From Acanthopleura granulata (Eukaryota > Mollusca > Polyplacophora > Chitonida > Chitonidae), in NCBI GenBank assembly GCA_016165875.1, contig JABBOT010000001.1:43638847-43702846 (forward strand): DNA of 64,000 nucleotides, given 5' to 3'. Positions 1 through 11,800 of the stretch are shown here, one piece after another. The notes below the pieces were generated by a model, which did no database searches, had not been told where the DNA came from, and saw only the letters and a program-made list of their open reading frames with translations. The stretch's first letter is position 1. The number at the start of each line of letters is the position of its first letter. Both the position numbers and the translations under genes were made by a program.

Positions 1-673
1 GCTGACCTCAAACAACTTAGCAGTGTTTTGGGTACTCACTCCACTGCCAGCTTTCTCAGTGGATGTATCGCCATTTTTAGTTTTGTTCACCACAGCATAC
101 ATTTTGCTGATATCCTCTTGCCCTTGAGGTTTCGGCTGCTTTACACTGTGCTGATCTCCCTTGCCACCACTTGCCTCTGATGCAGCAGTTTTCTGACTAA
201 TTGGTATGGGTAAGACACTGCCCCCCACTGGGCTCTTCCTACTCGCTGACGGGACACCCTTGTTAGACTGAGATGAATTATTGCCTGGGGGACTGAACAG
301 CTGAATTTTACTGGCAGTAGAGTTCTCCTTCGGTGGTATAGGCGGGATAGCCATCTGCTTCGGTGGTATAGGAGGTGTGGACCTATCCACACCATATTCC
401 TGTGACACTTTATTCTGCTGGCTGAAGTCTGGAGTGTTTGGAGACTTTGTGCCTTCCACTCTAGAGACTGGAATCTTCGGCGCTCTGGATGTTTTGGTTG
501 GTAATGCTGGTCCGACTTGCCCATTGTTTGACTTCTTCTCAAACTGCTGTCTGATGTTGTTCAGCCTTCCCGGAGGAAGGTTTCTCACGCTGTCCGTCTG
601 GCCATTCTCCATGGCTTTATCTAGCCATCCTGTAATGTTTCATCACTTGTATCTTCTTTCAGTTCACAGTCAG
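1..673 (-). CDS. 5' part of an unidentified proline-rich scaffold-like protein (exon 2; coding from 612 down, runs off left edge)
   Basis: An open frame runs on the minus strand from an ATG at 612-610 through the window edge, giving 204 codons without a stop. The ATG sits in a perfect GCCATGG context, and an in-frame TGA lies 27 bases upstream, so this is the start. The exon begins at 673, after an acceptor ending TTTGATTACAG. The protein is low-complexity and probably disordered. It has an N-terminal basic segment (NLPPGRLNNIRQQFEKK, residues 11-27), two PPIPPK motifs (80-85 and 90-95) typical of SH3 ligands, many Ser/Pro/Lys pairs, and a YAVV motif at 172-175 that could be a phosphotyrosine site. 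This looks like a cytoskeletal or signalling adaptor. I do not recognise the family. A DENND2-type protein is one weak possibility, because DENND2B lies near RPL27A in human, but no DENN domain is visible here. Confidence 0.75.
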
Positions 674-2734
674 CTGTAATCAAACAAAATACAGAACTTC
701 AACATTTTTTGTCTTATATCCTTAAGGTTTTACCAGCAGCAGGTAGGTCTACACATAGCAGTGTTACAATTGTTCCATAGTTTCATATGGCAAGTGTGAA
801 CAAGATAAAATTTGTGAACAAAATGACTTTGATCAAGTGACTTATTGTTCACCAAAAATCACCTTTTAACACTGAGTCCAGGGGTTTTACAATGAATTAG
901 AGAAAACATACAACATCCATGTAAATCAGTTCATTTGAAATAAAGAAGAGCACATGTTACAGGGACAGCAATAAACAGGTATTTATCATTTATGGATAGC
1001 TGACCTGATCAAAAGTTACAGGTGAACTGTCCTGATATTTTTACTTAACTGAATCACATACCTGTGATATATTAAAAATAACAGAAACAAAAAAATGCAT
1101 CTGCTGAGTATTTTTACTTGTACTGTATTTAACTTAAAAATTCAGAGGAAAAAATCGCACATTGCTTGTGCCAAATATATGTGACGTAACTGTGGCCTAT
1201 CCAATTTCCAACACCAGTTTAAGTCTAATCAAAACCTGTCTCCTCAAAATGGCTAGATCATAATTTTGAGTACTTATTCTGTTCAAAATGGTCATGTCAC
1301 ACAGCAAATATCCATTTTCACCACATGGAGGGATTCGATGGGAGGGCATGAAAGTCAATCCTGTTGTAATTCAGAGAGTGAAAAGCAGAGCTCAGTGCTG
1401 CACATGACCACAAACGGCCAGTATGATGTCATACACAACTGTGATATCAAGGGCAGCTAAGCATGTAGAGAATACCAATCTTCACACAACTCAGAATATC
1501 GGTCTTAAAAAAAAAAAACCCTATTTTTAATTTTTTTAATTGTGAAATCACTTCGGCTGTGCAAATTATTTTTCCACATCCTATAGTTCTGTCAGAAAGT
1601 TTGAAAATATTGGTTTCAGAGGTGGTTGAAAAGGTTGAGGAATTAGGGTACTGTTTTGTCAAGACCCATTTTACAACACAGGAGTACCTATAAGTACCAT
1701 TACTACATTTCCTCACACCATTTAAGCTCAAAACATATTACTATATTGAATAATGCAATGCATAGGAGCATGGCAAAGCAAAGACAGCATGGTGAAATGA
1801 GAAAGGCCTATTGTAAATTAGGTCTACAGTCATGTCAGTAGGAATTCTGACAAGTTAGAGGGCAAAATGGCCTGTGAGTCTTGCAAAATATTAACAAATA
1901 AGGTAAAGGTATAACCATAATATTGATTGGTTTCCATGTTTATTTATTTATTTATTTATTTATTCATTTACTTCATTGTTGCATAATGCCATTGTCCAGA
2001 ATTTTTGATTTATATGATGACAATCAGTCCTATGGGTGGAAGAAAGCAGAGTGCACTGTCTAAACCAAGGTCCTTTGACAAATCAGTGACAAACTTTCCC
2101 AGTCCCAACATACAGTATGCAGGCTTATAATTCAAAACTGGTGGAAGAGAAGTGGCCTTCAACAAGGCTTAGACTGTAAACAGCTCAATAATCACTGTTG
2201 CCTGCTTCAGTGTTGGCCCCCAGAGCCCCCCCCCCCCCACAACGCAAATCAGTGGATTCCATGTGATTTAAAGGGGAATGATTCACGCACAAACTCTTTA
2301 TCCTGTATAGTATGGGAATTTACCCAACTGCAGCACTTAATGTGTATGGTGTGACGGACGAATGGAACGCAAAATACATGTACATGTAAATACTAAATTT
2401 ACATACTTCTTTGATGTCCTGTATAGCTCAGTTAAAGGCTCAAAGGCTCAAAATCAACATCACAGTTGATAATTGTACATGTCAAACCGTGTCAAAATGT
2501 CAACACTGACATAATTCAGTGACAGTGTCAAATGAATCATATCGAACGAATTTCGAGTGGGTGTCACTGTCACTGTCAGGGCGTGATTACTGTATTCAAA
2601 TGTATGGCAACGTTTAAAAGAGGCTCTTGTGAAAGTGGGCGCTTATATGAGCTGAAAAGGTATTAAAATGTAATCTGTCGCTTCAACACATGTAACGAAG
2701 CCGTTTCAATTACCCCGATAAGTTGTAACATTAC
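674..2734 (-). other. Intron 1 of the minus-strand gene at the left edge (5'UTR intron)
   Basis: This lies between a donor read on the minus strand (AAG|GTAATG at 2735/2734) and the acceptor at 674. I see no coding sequence. It contains a poly-A/T stretch near 1508-1545, a SINE-like copy at 1936-2170 and a C-run near 2226-2238. The donor assignment rests on one splice-site match and on the promoter layout. Confidence 0.5.
1936..2170 (-). mobile_element. SINE-like repeat, second family, minus orientation
   Basis: A (TTTA)n tract is followed by a block containing GTTGCATAATGCCATT and GACAAACTTTCCC. The same order of motifs occurs at 28226-28466, in diverged form. The tail position shows that the element lies on the minus strand. 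It is decayed, with no clear target-site duplication. Confidence 0.5.
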
Positions 2735-2856
2735 CTTCCTTGTTCCGCTACCACCTGCACAGTCTGATAGACTCCATATTGTAAATATACGTCATTTCCG
2801 TCAAGTTCGTCTTAATCCGCTCACTTCCGGAATCGGCCTTTTCCGGGTCAGCCATC
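2735..2856. promoter_or_regulatory. Compact bidirectional promoter between the left-edge gene and RPL27A, including the minus-strand non-coding exon 1
   Basis: About 120 bp separate a putative minus-strand 5'UTR exon (ending at 2735) from the RPL27A start codon. The interval contains a CRE-like TACGTCAT (2788-2795), a second TTCCGTC, an ETS-type CACTTCCGG (2822-2830), and a pyrimidine-rich CCTTTTCC (2837-2844). The last fits a 5'TOP initiation site and would give RPL27A a 5'UTR of only about 13-20 nt. ETS sites and TOP starts are normal for ribosomal protein genes. The exact start sites are inferred. Confidence 0.6.
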
Positions 2857-2859
2857 ATG
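2857..2859 (+). CDS. RPL27A: RPL27A coding exon 1 (ATG only)
   Basis: The context is AGCCATCATG followed directly by the donor GTGTGTAATG. Splicing to 6998 gives [10 protein letters not shown], which aligns without gaps to the family's N-terminus. No other ATG upstream of exon 2 gives a family-like start. The ATG near 6972 lies in the polypyrimidine region of intron 1. Confidence 0.85.
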
Positions 2860-5800
2860 GTGTGTAATGTAGTTTCACGTCTGCAATGGATTTTCTCCAA
2901 AATCTATCGCCATCGCCGATCCGCAAAGCTCTTAGCGTAAAATAAAAGTGATGAAATTTGGTTTCCAAGCTACATCCAGCCATCAGTTTAGGAAATTTAT
3001 CAATTAACGATCCTAACTTGACATTATATCGTGATTTAAACAAGAACCCTAGGGCTGTGAAATGAGTCCATTGCTCTTATTTTAATTTTATTCTTCTTGT
3101 AAATAGTGACCAGTTGTCTTCCTGTTCTATTCGTTAGTCTTCTCCACGCACCAAGTGTCTATCCGTTATTGTGTCCGTAATGTGGGGATCCGGCAGCAGT
3201 AATTTGCACCATTATATGTCGATCTTTCCTTCCCCAACACAGGACATCAGCTTAAAGAGAATGCATTGCACTAGAACATCATATTGTGATATACTGTAAG
3301 ACTGAAGACATTTTCCCCTAACAAAAGTTTGCAACTAAGTCTTTACCATTTCTATTTGTTCGGTTAGTGCAAGCACCAAATAAGTCCAAAATATGTTCAT
3401 TATTTGTACCACTGCTGTATGTGGCAATAGATCAATGCAACACATCATAATACATGTTTATTATAAATTCTTGACAAGCTTGTATTCGGGTAAATTTTCG
3501 TCCTGATGCTAGCTGGAGACTTGGATCCATCGAGTATACCACCACTGCCTGTAACTTTCGAGGGGCATCAGCTAAGTATATTTTGTCAACTGAAAACTGG
3601 CCTCACTTGATTGTGATTTGAAGATTGTCAGCCGACTTGAGACCTTGCACAGAATCACTTAATTGCTAATAACGATGTTATGGAAATTTACTGTTATCCA
3701 CAAAACCCCACATAAAACAACTGATCAACAAATGTATTACAGTCATATGAAATGCACGTATACAGAAATTATAAATGAAATGAAATTTTTTAAATTTAAA
3801 AGTTTACAGATTCATTATTCAAGATTAGAGCTAACAGTTATTCCATATGTTAAAATGGCCTTTTTGAGTCAGACAGTTGATTTGTGAGGATGGTGAAGGG
3901 GCATTTTCAAGAAGCATATACATGTATACTAAACCCAAAATCCAGCAACCTGTTCATGGGCGTGGGTTTCCCCAGGCCTATGTCTCGATTCCTTCCACCA
4001 TAATGCTGGCCGCTGTCATATAAGTGAAATACTCTTGAGAATGGCATAAAACATCAATCACATAAATATATCAATCAACTGAAAATCACATGTCTCTTAA
4101 CACTCAACATTTAAAATCATATGAAGCTGGGCTACATATTTCTTTCAATACAGATTTAATATTGTCCTCAAAGCTGCAAATGTTTCAGGATATTTGTCTA
4201 AGAATATACTCATTAAAATCCTGTAACAGCAAACAAATGCCTGCGGGAGTTGATATGCGCTAAGCCACTGTTAAAGTTACCTTGAATCAGAACGCAAAGA
4301 GATAGAAGGGCCAAAAATTACATGTGAGCTTTGCAAGGAAACAAGGCATAAGCTATGTACATTTTGGTAATATTTATAAAGTAAAGTTAAATATGTTCTT
4401 TACCTGTTACCACATTAATTCGGCTTATGAAGCTTATTTTTGATGTGATTGCTAAGAAATGAAAGTGTATGTATCAGGGTGTTCATAAGTAGCCAACAGG
4501 CGGCAATTTTCGATGGCTGTGGGAGGCAAAACAGCTACCGCCTATTAAAGCTGATTAGGAAATAAAAAGTGATATGACATGGTTGTTTCGCTCTTGTGAA
4601 CGAGAACACTTGTAGCTTTTGAGTTTGTCATTGTAATAGCCTCATTTTCATACACTTTTGCCTGTATTATTTATCGTGTGTTTATCATTTAGATAATAAT
4701 ACTTTATTTCGAGTGACAAATTTAATTATTTAATCTTCTTGACTTACAAACCTTGCACCTGTGTGACTCATACATTGCCTGGAAATTTACAAAGGTTGTA
4801 AATGTTACAGGCAAGCTACCTGTCAGTTATATATTCTTGGGCGGTAACCCAAGGGATCAAGGTCAAATGCATGATACGAGAACGGACCTTATAGAAAGCA
4901 GTTCCATTGACTTAGAGTTCAGAGGTTTCCAGCAATTTTTTGGAGTACAGGTGATGGACTCAGGGTTGCGATCAATGTCAGAATCTAAATAGATTAACAC
5001 CCCGTCTGTTTCGGTTTTTACTCTAGTCCAGTCTGTTATTCTTGGGCGGTAACCCAAGGTTACTGTCAAATGACATACCCACCACTTGATAATTAACTGT
5101 CACATTATTCTTTATTTCCACCATTTTATTGACTACCCAAGTGCTCGATCGCATCCTAATATGCAATTAGGAACTGTTAAATACATCCATGTAGGTTATA
5201 TTGCATGACGTAAATCTTTTCACTACATGTGCTACCACAGGCAGTCAAGGTACCGACAAGGTATGTGACATTTACCTTTATCACTCCTAATATAGAGCTA
5301 GTGCATTTGATGACTTCAAGACATGAACTAAAAGGATAATAAATGAAAGCACATCTCCTCACATAACTAAAAGGTTTATTCAATGCATAATCATTGCATA
5401 AATCCCAACAAAACAATAAAGAAAACATCACGAAAGGAAACTATTAATTGACCATAACACAAGGTATGTGTCGTTAAATGCACTCACACTAAGTACTTAG
5501 TGAAGCTACTAGTGAAATTCAGAAATTGCTCGACATTTTTTCTTACTTCTATAATGAGCCTATGGCAATTTCACCAATAGACCCACAAAATACAATTTCC
5601 TGTCGAACATCATGTGACAGAAATATGCATACATGTGTTTCAAGTAGCTGTACTGTTGTCTTAATCTTTTAAATGATTATCTTTCAGTGTAATTCCAAAA
5701 TGCTAGATATGTAGAGTTCCTTTTGTCTGCTACTTGGTTGCCATGAGATTTGTCCATCTGGCAGTGTGTCAGTTTAAAATTCCGACTTTCATTGCAACAC

Positions 5801-8800
5801 TCAAGTCCATCACCCGTACTCAACAAAATTGCCGCAGATATCCGAACTTGAAGTCAGTGGAAGTGCCTTCAGCAATGTCCGTAGCTCAAAGAAAGAAGCT
5901 GACACCTGGTTTAAAAGTAAATTACCGCTAACAGTTGGAACCAAATTGGTTCATTTACAAGTCATCACGGTGGCTTGATTCTCATTAATTTGTGTTTGAA
6001 TGATGGACTAGGATGATGAAATACAGCTCTTTGACTAATGAGGACACTCAACAGTGATGAATGTGAAAGGTTATTGTTAATGTAGCAAGATGATAGCTAA
6101 TCAGCTAGTTATGGTGCTCGCTTAATGATGTTAAGGAATATCTGCAGATCAGAAAGCAGCATTCACAGACATGATGAATGACCTTTTCATCTGTACCCTT
6201 AGCATGTGGGTCAGTCTGTGTTTGATTGTCGCTTCAATGTACAGTGGTCTACCAGCAACCTGCAGATGATCGTGGGATTAACCTGGGTTTTAACTTAGTT
6301 TCCTCCTAAGTGTACTGTGCTGGCAGTGTTGGCCACCATTGTATGAGTGAAATATATCTGACTACAGCATTAAGCACCAATCAAATAAATAAATCAATGT
6401 ACAGCCTTCCAGAGATGAGTGATGGGAAGCTGACTTTTCGTACAGAAATATATGACAGATAAAAATGGAGCAAGAGAAAAAAGTCATGTCTGACTCGTCA
6501 GCCAATGGATTCTCTCTCGGTGACAGCTTAAAATGAGAATTAAACATAGTGACTTAAAGCAATAAGCTTTAATACCATAGGAAAAAAATAGGTCATCAGT
6601 TTGTTTACTACCCTCGCCATGCTTCCAGAAATCCAATAGATGCACTGTTAAACTTCTCTTCTTAATGTGTTAAAAATCTTTTGTAACTTAAAAGGCAATA
6701 AACTGATCCAACTCGAATACACTTTCAAAGAACAAGGTTGTTTCTAAAATGCATCGGAAATTTTTCCCTCTCAAAGCTTGTGAATGAGTTACCAGTTCCT
6801 GTGGCTATTCCTACTGGAGGAAGGCTTGCCAGCAATTTGTGGATGTACGTGGGTTTCGCCCCAAGCTGTGACTGATTTTTTAGTTCAAATGAACGAATGT
6901 GACTAGGAATGTATCACTTAACACACCTTTTTCGAGTCAATGTTGGTTTTTATTGTTGCTCTTGACAGATTATGGTTGTTATTGTTGCTCTTGACAGACT
7001 ACCAGTAAAAAGAAAACCAGGAAGTTGAGGGGTCATGTCAGCCATGGCCACGGACGTATCGGTGAGTGTTGGCAAGAAATATAACTAAGAAATGAGTGAT
7101 GGTGATCATTTTACATCAGCACTTTACATGTAACTATGTCATGGCAATTAATGAACAAGATTGTGAGCAGGGAGAGTAGAATTCCACATCGTTCCTCAAG
7201 TGTGGGCACAGATGGTGTTAGTGATAGTACATACTTTGCCCCGATGGGGGGATAAACCCTGAAGTGTTGAGTCTACAAATTTTTATGTTAATCATATCTT
7301 GACAACTGTATGCTGCAAGGATTTTATCTGGGCTCCCTCAGTTTACTGCCAACAATAAAGCTGCTTTTCTGCCAAAACTTCCTGTATTTTAAATGGCCAC
7401 ACCAGGTGGATGTTCTTATTTTCATGTGTTTTCATTGAGAAACGCTTGTACATGAGTTACATAATTTCTTCTATTGCCCTAACCACGTGTTTGTCATTCT
7501 TCAGGTAAGCACAGGAAGCATCCCGGTGGTCGTGGTAAAGCTGGTGGCCAACATCACCACAGAATTAACTATGACAAATAGTAAGTGTGCTTAGTCTCAC
7601 CACAGAATCAGCTGTGGCAAATAGTGTATTCAGCATCACCATAGAATCAGCTATGACAGGATTGTTGGTTTAGCATCACAGTATCATCTATGACAAATGA
7701 TGTGTTTAACGTGACCACATGTTCATGCATGAGAAATATTGTTTACCACACAAGAGAATCAGCAATGATTAATAATAAGATCATTTTCATGTATAAAGAA
7801 ATCTGCATGTAAGTGTGTTTACTAACACCAAATCGTCAACTGTTAACAACATAAGACCTCACAGTGGAAACCTGCTGGTTAATCACTGGTGACATCCTGA
7901 TTCTGAACAGGCTCAGACTATTGGTTAGAGTGTCAGCCTTGAGGTCAAGACATTGGGGATCAAACATAGGTCATTTCATACCAAAAACTTAAAATATGGT
8001 ACTTGTTGCTTAGTGCACAGCACTGAGAGATGAGAGCAAGGAAACAGGACGGGGGGAACGGTATCAGTATAATGTGACTGGGTGGATTGTCATGTCGTTG
8101 GCAAAAACCCAAGCATACATACATATACATACATCCTGATTCTAACTGCTGCTGGGTTCATTCTTTTCCACAGTCACCCTGGATACTTTGGGAAGGTTGG
8201 CATGAGGCAGTTCCACTTAACAAGGAACAAATACTATTGTCCTACAGTCAACATTGACTCGCTGTGGTCCCTGGTCTCTGAACAAACCAGATTACACTAC
8301 AAAAAGAAGGCAGATGGAACAGCACCCGTCATTGATACCACACGTGCAGTAAGTAGACCAGGGGTTTGTCTGGGTATACATATAGATGTGAACAATATCT
8401 GTGCAAGTGCTGGCAAGGGAATTGCGTCCGACAAATCCACTGTACTCACTTGATAGGGGATTTGCTGAAAATTTGAAAGAGGGTGTCCAAATGCTTCGGA
8501 CAAGTCCGCTGTTCTCCCTTGTTAGGAGATTTGCCAGAAATTTGAAAGAGGGTGTCCAGCTGCTTCGAACAAATCCAAAGTACTCTCTTGCTGGGGGATT
8601 GGCTAGAAGTTTTAAAGAGGGTGTTGAAATGCTTTAGATAAGTCCACTGTTCTGTCTTGCTAGGGCATAGGCCGAAAATTTGAAGGGAGGTGCCCAGTGG
8701 TTAGGACAAATCCACTGTACTCTCGTGCTTGGGGATTAGTCAGAAAGTTGAGAGAGGATGTCCTAATTGTCATTTTAAAGTCATTTCGAGCATCCGGATT

Positions 8801-11800
8801 GAGCAGAACAGCGTCCAGATTGTTGTTGTTGTTTTTTTGGTGGTGGGGGGTTGGGGGGGGGGGGGTGTCTTTGTCCCCAGTCATTCCCATGTTGAAAGTT
8901 CTGAAAACCAGAAATCCAATTAGTGGTATGTTAAACGTCCTTAAGTTTCACACACAAGTAACTTCTGAGAGTTCTGTTGATCCTAGAAAGGTGTTATCAA
9001 GGTATCCTTGGAAAGTAAGGTTTTACAATAGGAAAAATATTAGAAGTGTCAGCACCAGAAGTAATATTCTGCATTTTTAGCGCAGAATTTTAGGTCATCT
9101 GTTATAATTTTCTTTTCACTCATCCACTTAAACGAGTGGATGGATAGCTGGCTGATCCACCTTTTTGCACACAGCAAGACTGAGATTGAGACTTTACTTT
9201 AGATGTTTACATCCTATTGTGGGTCAGTTCAGTCCCACTCCAACAAACCTTTGAATTATTCTTGGAATGGGGCCATACACAATGTTATCTGTGTTTGCTG
9301 TAACCCGACCGATCCAAAAAATTTGCTGGAAAAAAAAATATCCTCCGCATATTTTTTTTTTTTTTAAATCGGCCAAAATTCTAGGGAGATAATTTTAGCC
9401 AAACTTTGAGCGGAAGTAACTTCCTTGTCTGAGCTATCATGGCCGCCAAAAGGTTCAAGTTATTGGTTTGATTCAACAGTGATTTGCTGTTAAAATCAAA
9501 CTGAAACATTTAGCTTCATTACACCCATTAAATATTCACTTGGCGCTTTTTCTGCAAAGAGAAAGGGACGCAAATAGAGGTCACTCCATAAATGCTGTGA
9601 ACACAGTACACCGTGCGACTGTCAAGTGTTGTTGCCTACTGGCTGCCCTGCCAAGTGGTGTTCGCAAATTTTGGAAGAAAAATGAAAATAAAAGGAACCT
9701 GTTACCATCATTTTCCTTGTTAGTTAGTTTGAATAAATGATAGTCTCAATTACTGTAAATGCCTTTTTTTTCGCGCGGTTCTAACTTTCGCGGATTTCGC
9801 GGTATTTACTTTTCCGCGAAAACAAAAACCAGCAAATTCAAAACCCATTTTTCTTAAATACAGCTATATTGTATTATGTACTAGTATTAGTCTGCACTAC
9901 AGCATGTACAGTCTACTTGAGCGGCATAAAAAAAAGGACAAAGCAGGTATTTTAGTAAAATAATTTATTTGTTTAATAGGTGTTGCAATCATACAATACA
10001 AAGCACTACAAATTTAATGGCACAAGTTCACAAACGTTGAGAAATGTTTACAACGTACTTGTATGGATTCCAGCTTTAATAAATCCAGCTTGGATAAAAT
10101 CCTGTCTCTTGCTGATTATCTCATGGCACTTGAATAGGCTTCAACACAGTGGTCCGTGTATCGACATGACTATCTTCAAGCTGGGTCATGACTTCATTAG
10201 CATACCACGCCTGGAAGCAGTTTTTGAGTTAGTCCTTGAAATCTTTGTGGACGGGAGAGATCGGCTGGAGACAGTCGGTGAAGCATGCTGGTACAAACAC
10301 ACAATAAATATGGTTTCGTCTCAGTTTGGCTATTAAATCTCCCCCCTGGTGGGCTCTGAACACATTAAATATTATCAAACATTTCAGGGTAGGTCTCAGT
10401 TTTAGCGCCTTCCGCTGTTTCTTACAGTAAGGGATAATGACTTCGTCCACATACCACAGCATGAACTCGTCTGTACTCCAGTGGGATTCCGTGTGAGTGA
10501 CGTCCCAGTCAGCGGGGAACTTCCCTGGGTAAATGAGCTGGGGTGGCAAAAGTTGTCCAACTTTGCTAACTGCAAGTAGGGCTGTCATTTGTCTTTTATC
10601 TTCGATCCCCGATATAGAGACCTGGTTATCTCCACGCTTCGTCATTGTCCACTGCCGCCCGGGAACCATGCTAAGGGCAGTCTGGTCCCAGTTGATGACA
10701 AGTTCATCCGGGATATTGTTTTGGCCGATGACGTCAGACACATCCTCTCATGTCATCATCATAGCTGTTGTAGTCTCCACGCTTTCGTTTTCTGGGATTT
10801 TCTGCTAATTCAGAATCTACAGCATTGTTGGCAGCCTGAATAATGTCGGCTTATATGGACTGGCTGGTCTGTGGATTTGGTAGACCGGGAGTCTTGGCAG
10901 GATTCGTTGTGCTTATCCATTTCCACAAAGACATTTTTGAAGCAGTTGTGACGGACTTTGTCGAGTGAGAGAAGAATGATTTCAGTGGCAGCGGCAACTG
11001 GCTTATATTACCAGTCAATTTACTCAAAACTGTCGCAGGTAACAAGTTTACAGACCGTTTTTGGGCATGTGAATTAAACTTGATTTTTGTCACATTTACT
11101 GTTAATCCTTAAGGTTAACTCCGGAGATCAACTTCCTGACCCCAGGGATCCTTAATCTTTAGGCTGACCAGTGAGGCTAAGTGTTCAAAAGATTAGAAAC
11201 CTAAGACGATTATTTCTTTGTCTAAACCAAGCCACTGAACTGTATAAAGCTTTCGTTATATCTCACATGTACAAACAAGTTAAAATTAAATGTATTTGAC
11301 GATTCCTGTGTTGAAGACTATTGTTTGTCTAACGTTTTTGTTAAAATCCGTGAAAGTTTATTCCCGCGAATATGTCGTCTTGGCGAATCCGCGAAAGTTT
11401 ATGCCCGCGAATATAAAGGCATTTACAGTATTTAAAACCATGGCCATAATGTCCTGTTTCTGTTGTTGAACAGATATGCACGAACACTTCCCCGCCAGTA
11501 AGTCCACTAAAATGTTTACTTTATGATAACCCTCTACAGTTACAAGATCAAAGTGGAATTTTTGTCTTTTAATCCTAGAGTTATCAAAGAACTCCCAACA
11601 GACCCCGATTTTTATGATGGCTTCAGCTATTATGGTTCTCCCATTTAGCCTGTCAGAGGCTCCCACCAGATCAACTTCTTCTGGTAAAGAAAATGTACCT
11701 ATTCGGGCCATCCTAATTTTTTAAAAAGGTGATTTTGCCACTGAGTACTTTGGTCAAAAATGTATCATTTCACTGATGCATTGTTGTGATGGTGAAGCAC

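Larger units (their letters stand above)
2860..6997 (+). other. RPL27A: RPL27A intron 1 (4.1 kb)
   Basis: The donor is GTGTGT and the acceptor is TTGCTCTTGACAG. I found no coding sequence. The intron holds SINE copies at about 3940-4080, 6240-6400 and 6800-6870, and a hairpin-forming 22-mer present twice (4833 and 5038). Ribosomal protein introns often host snoRNAs. I looked for C/D boxes around 6000-6200 and saw no convincing C plus D pair. H/ACA snoRNAs cannot be excluded by eye. Confidence 0.85.

Noticed and set aside
141..679. Other-frame open stretches (minus 141-542, plus 377-679)
   Set aside because: They are shadows of the real coding frame that starts at 612 on the minus strand.
6000..6200. 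Box C/D snoRNA in RPL27A intron 1
   Set aside because: Several GATGA motifs occur, but no CTGA box at suitable distance with a terminal stem.
10851..11093. N-terminal DNA-binding part of the pogo-like transposase
   Set aside because: The minus frame shows no helix-turn-helix pattern and does not join in frame to the catalytic fragment.
11358..11711. Minus-strand open frame next to the pogo-like element
   Set aside because: It crosses the right terminal repeat of the element, so it cannot be one ancestral gene, and no domain is recognisable.
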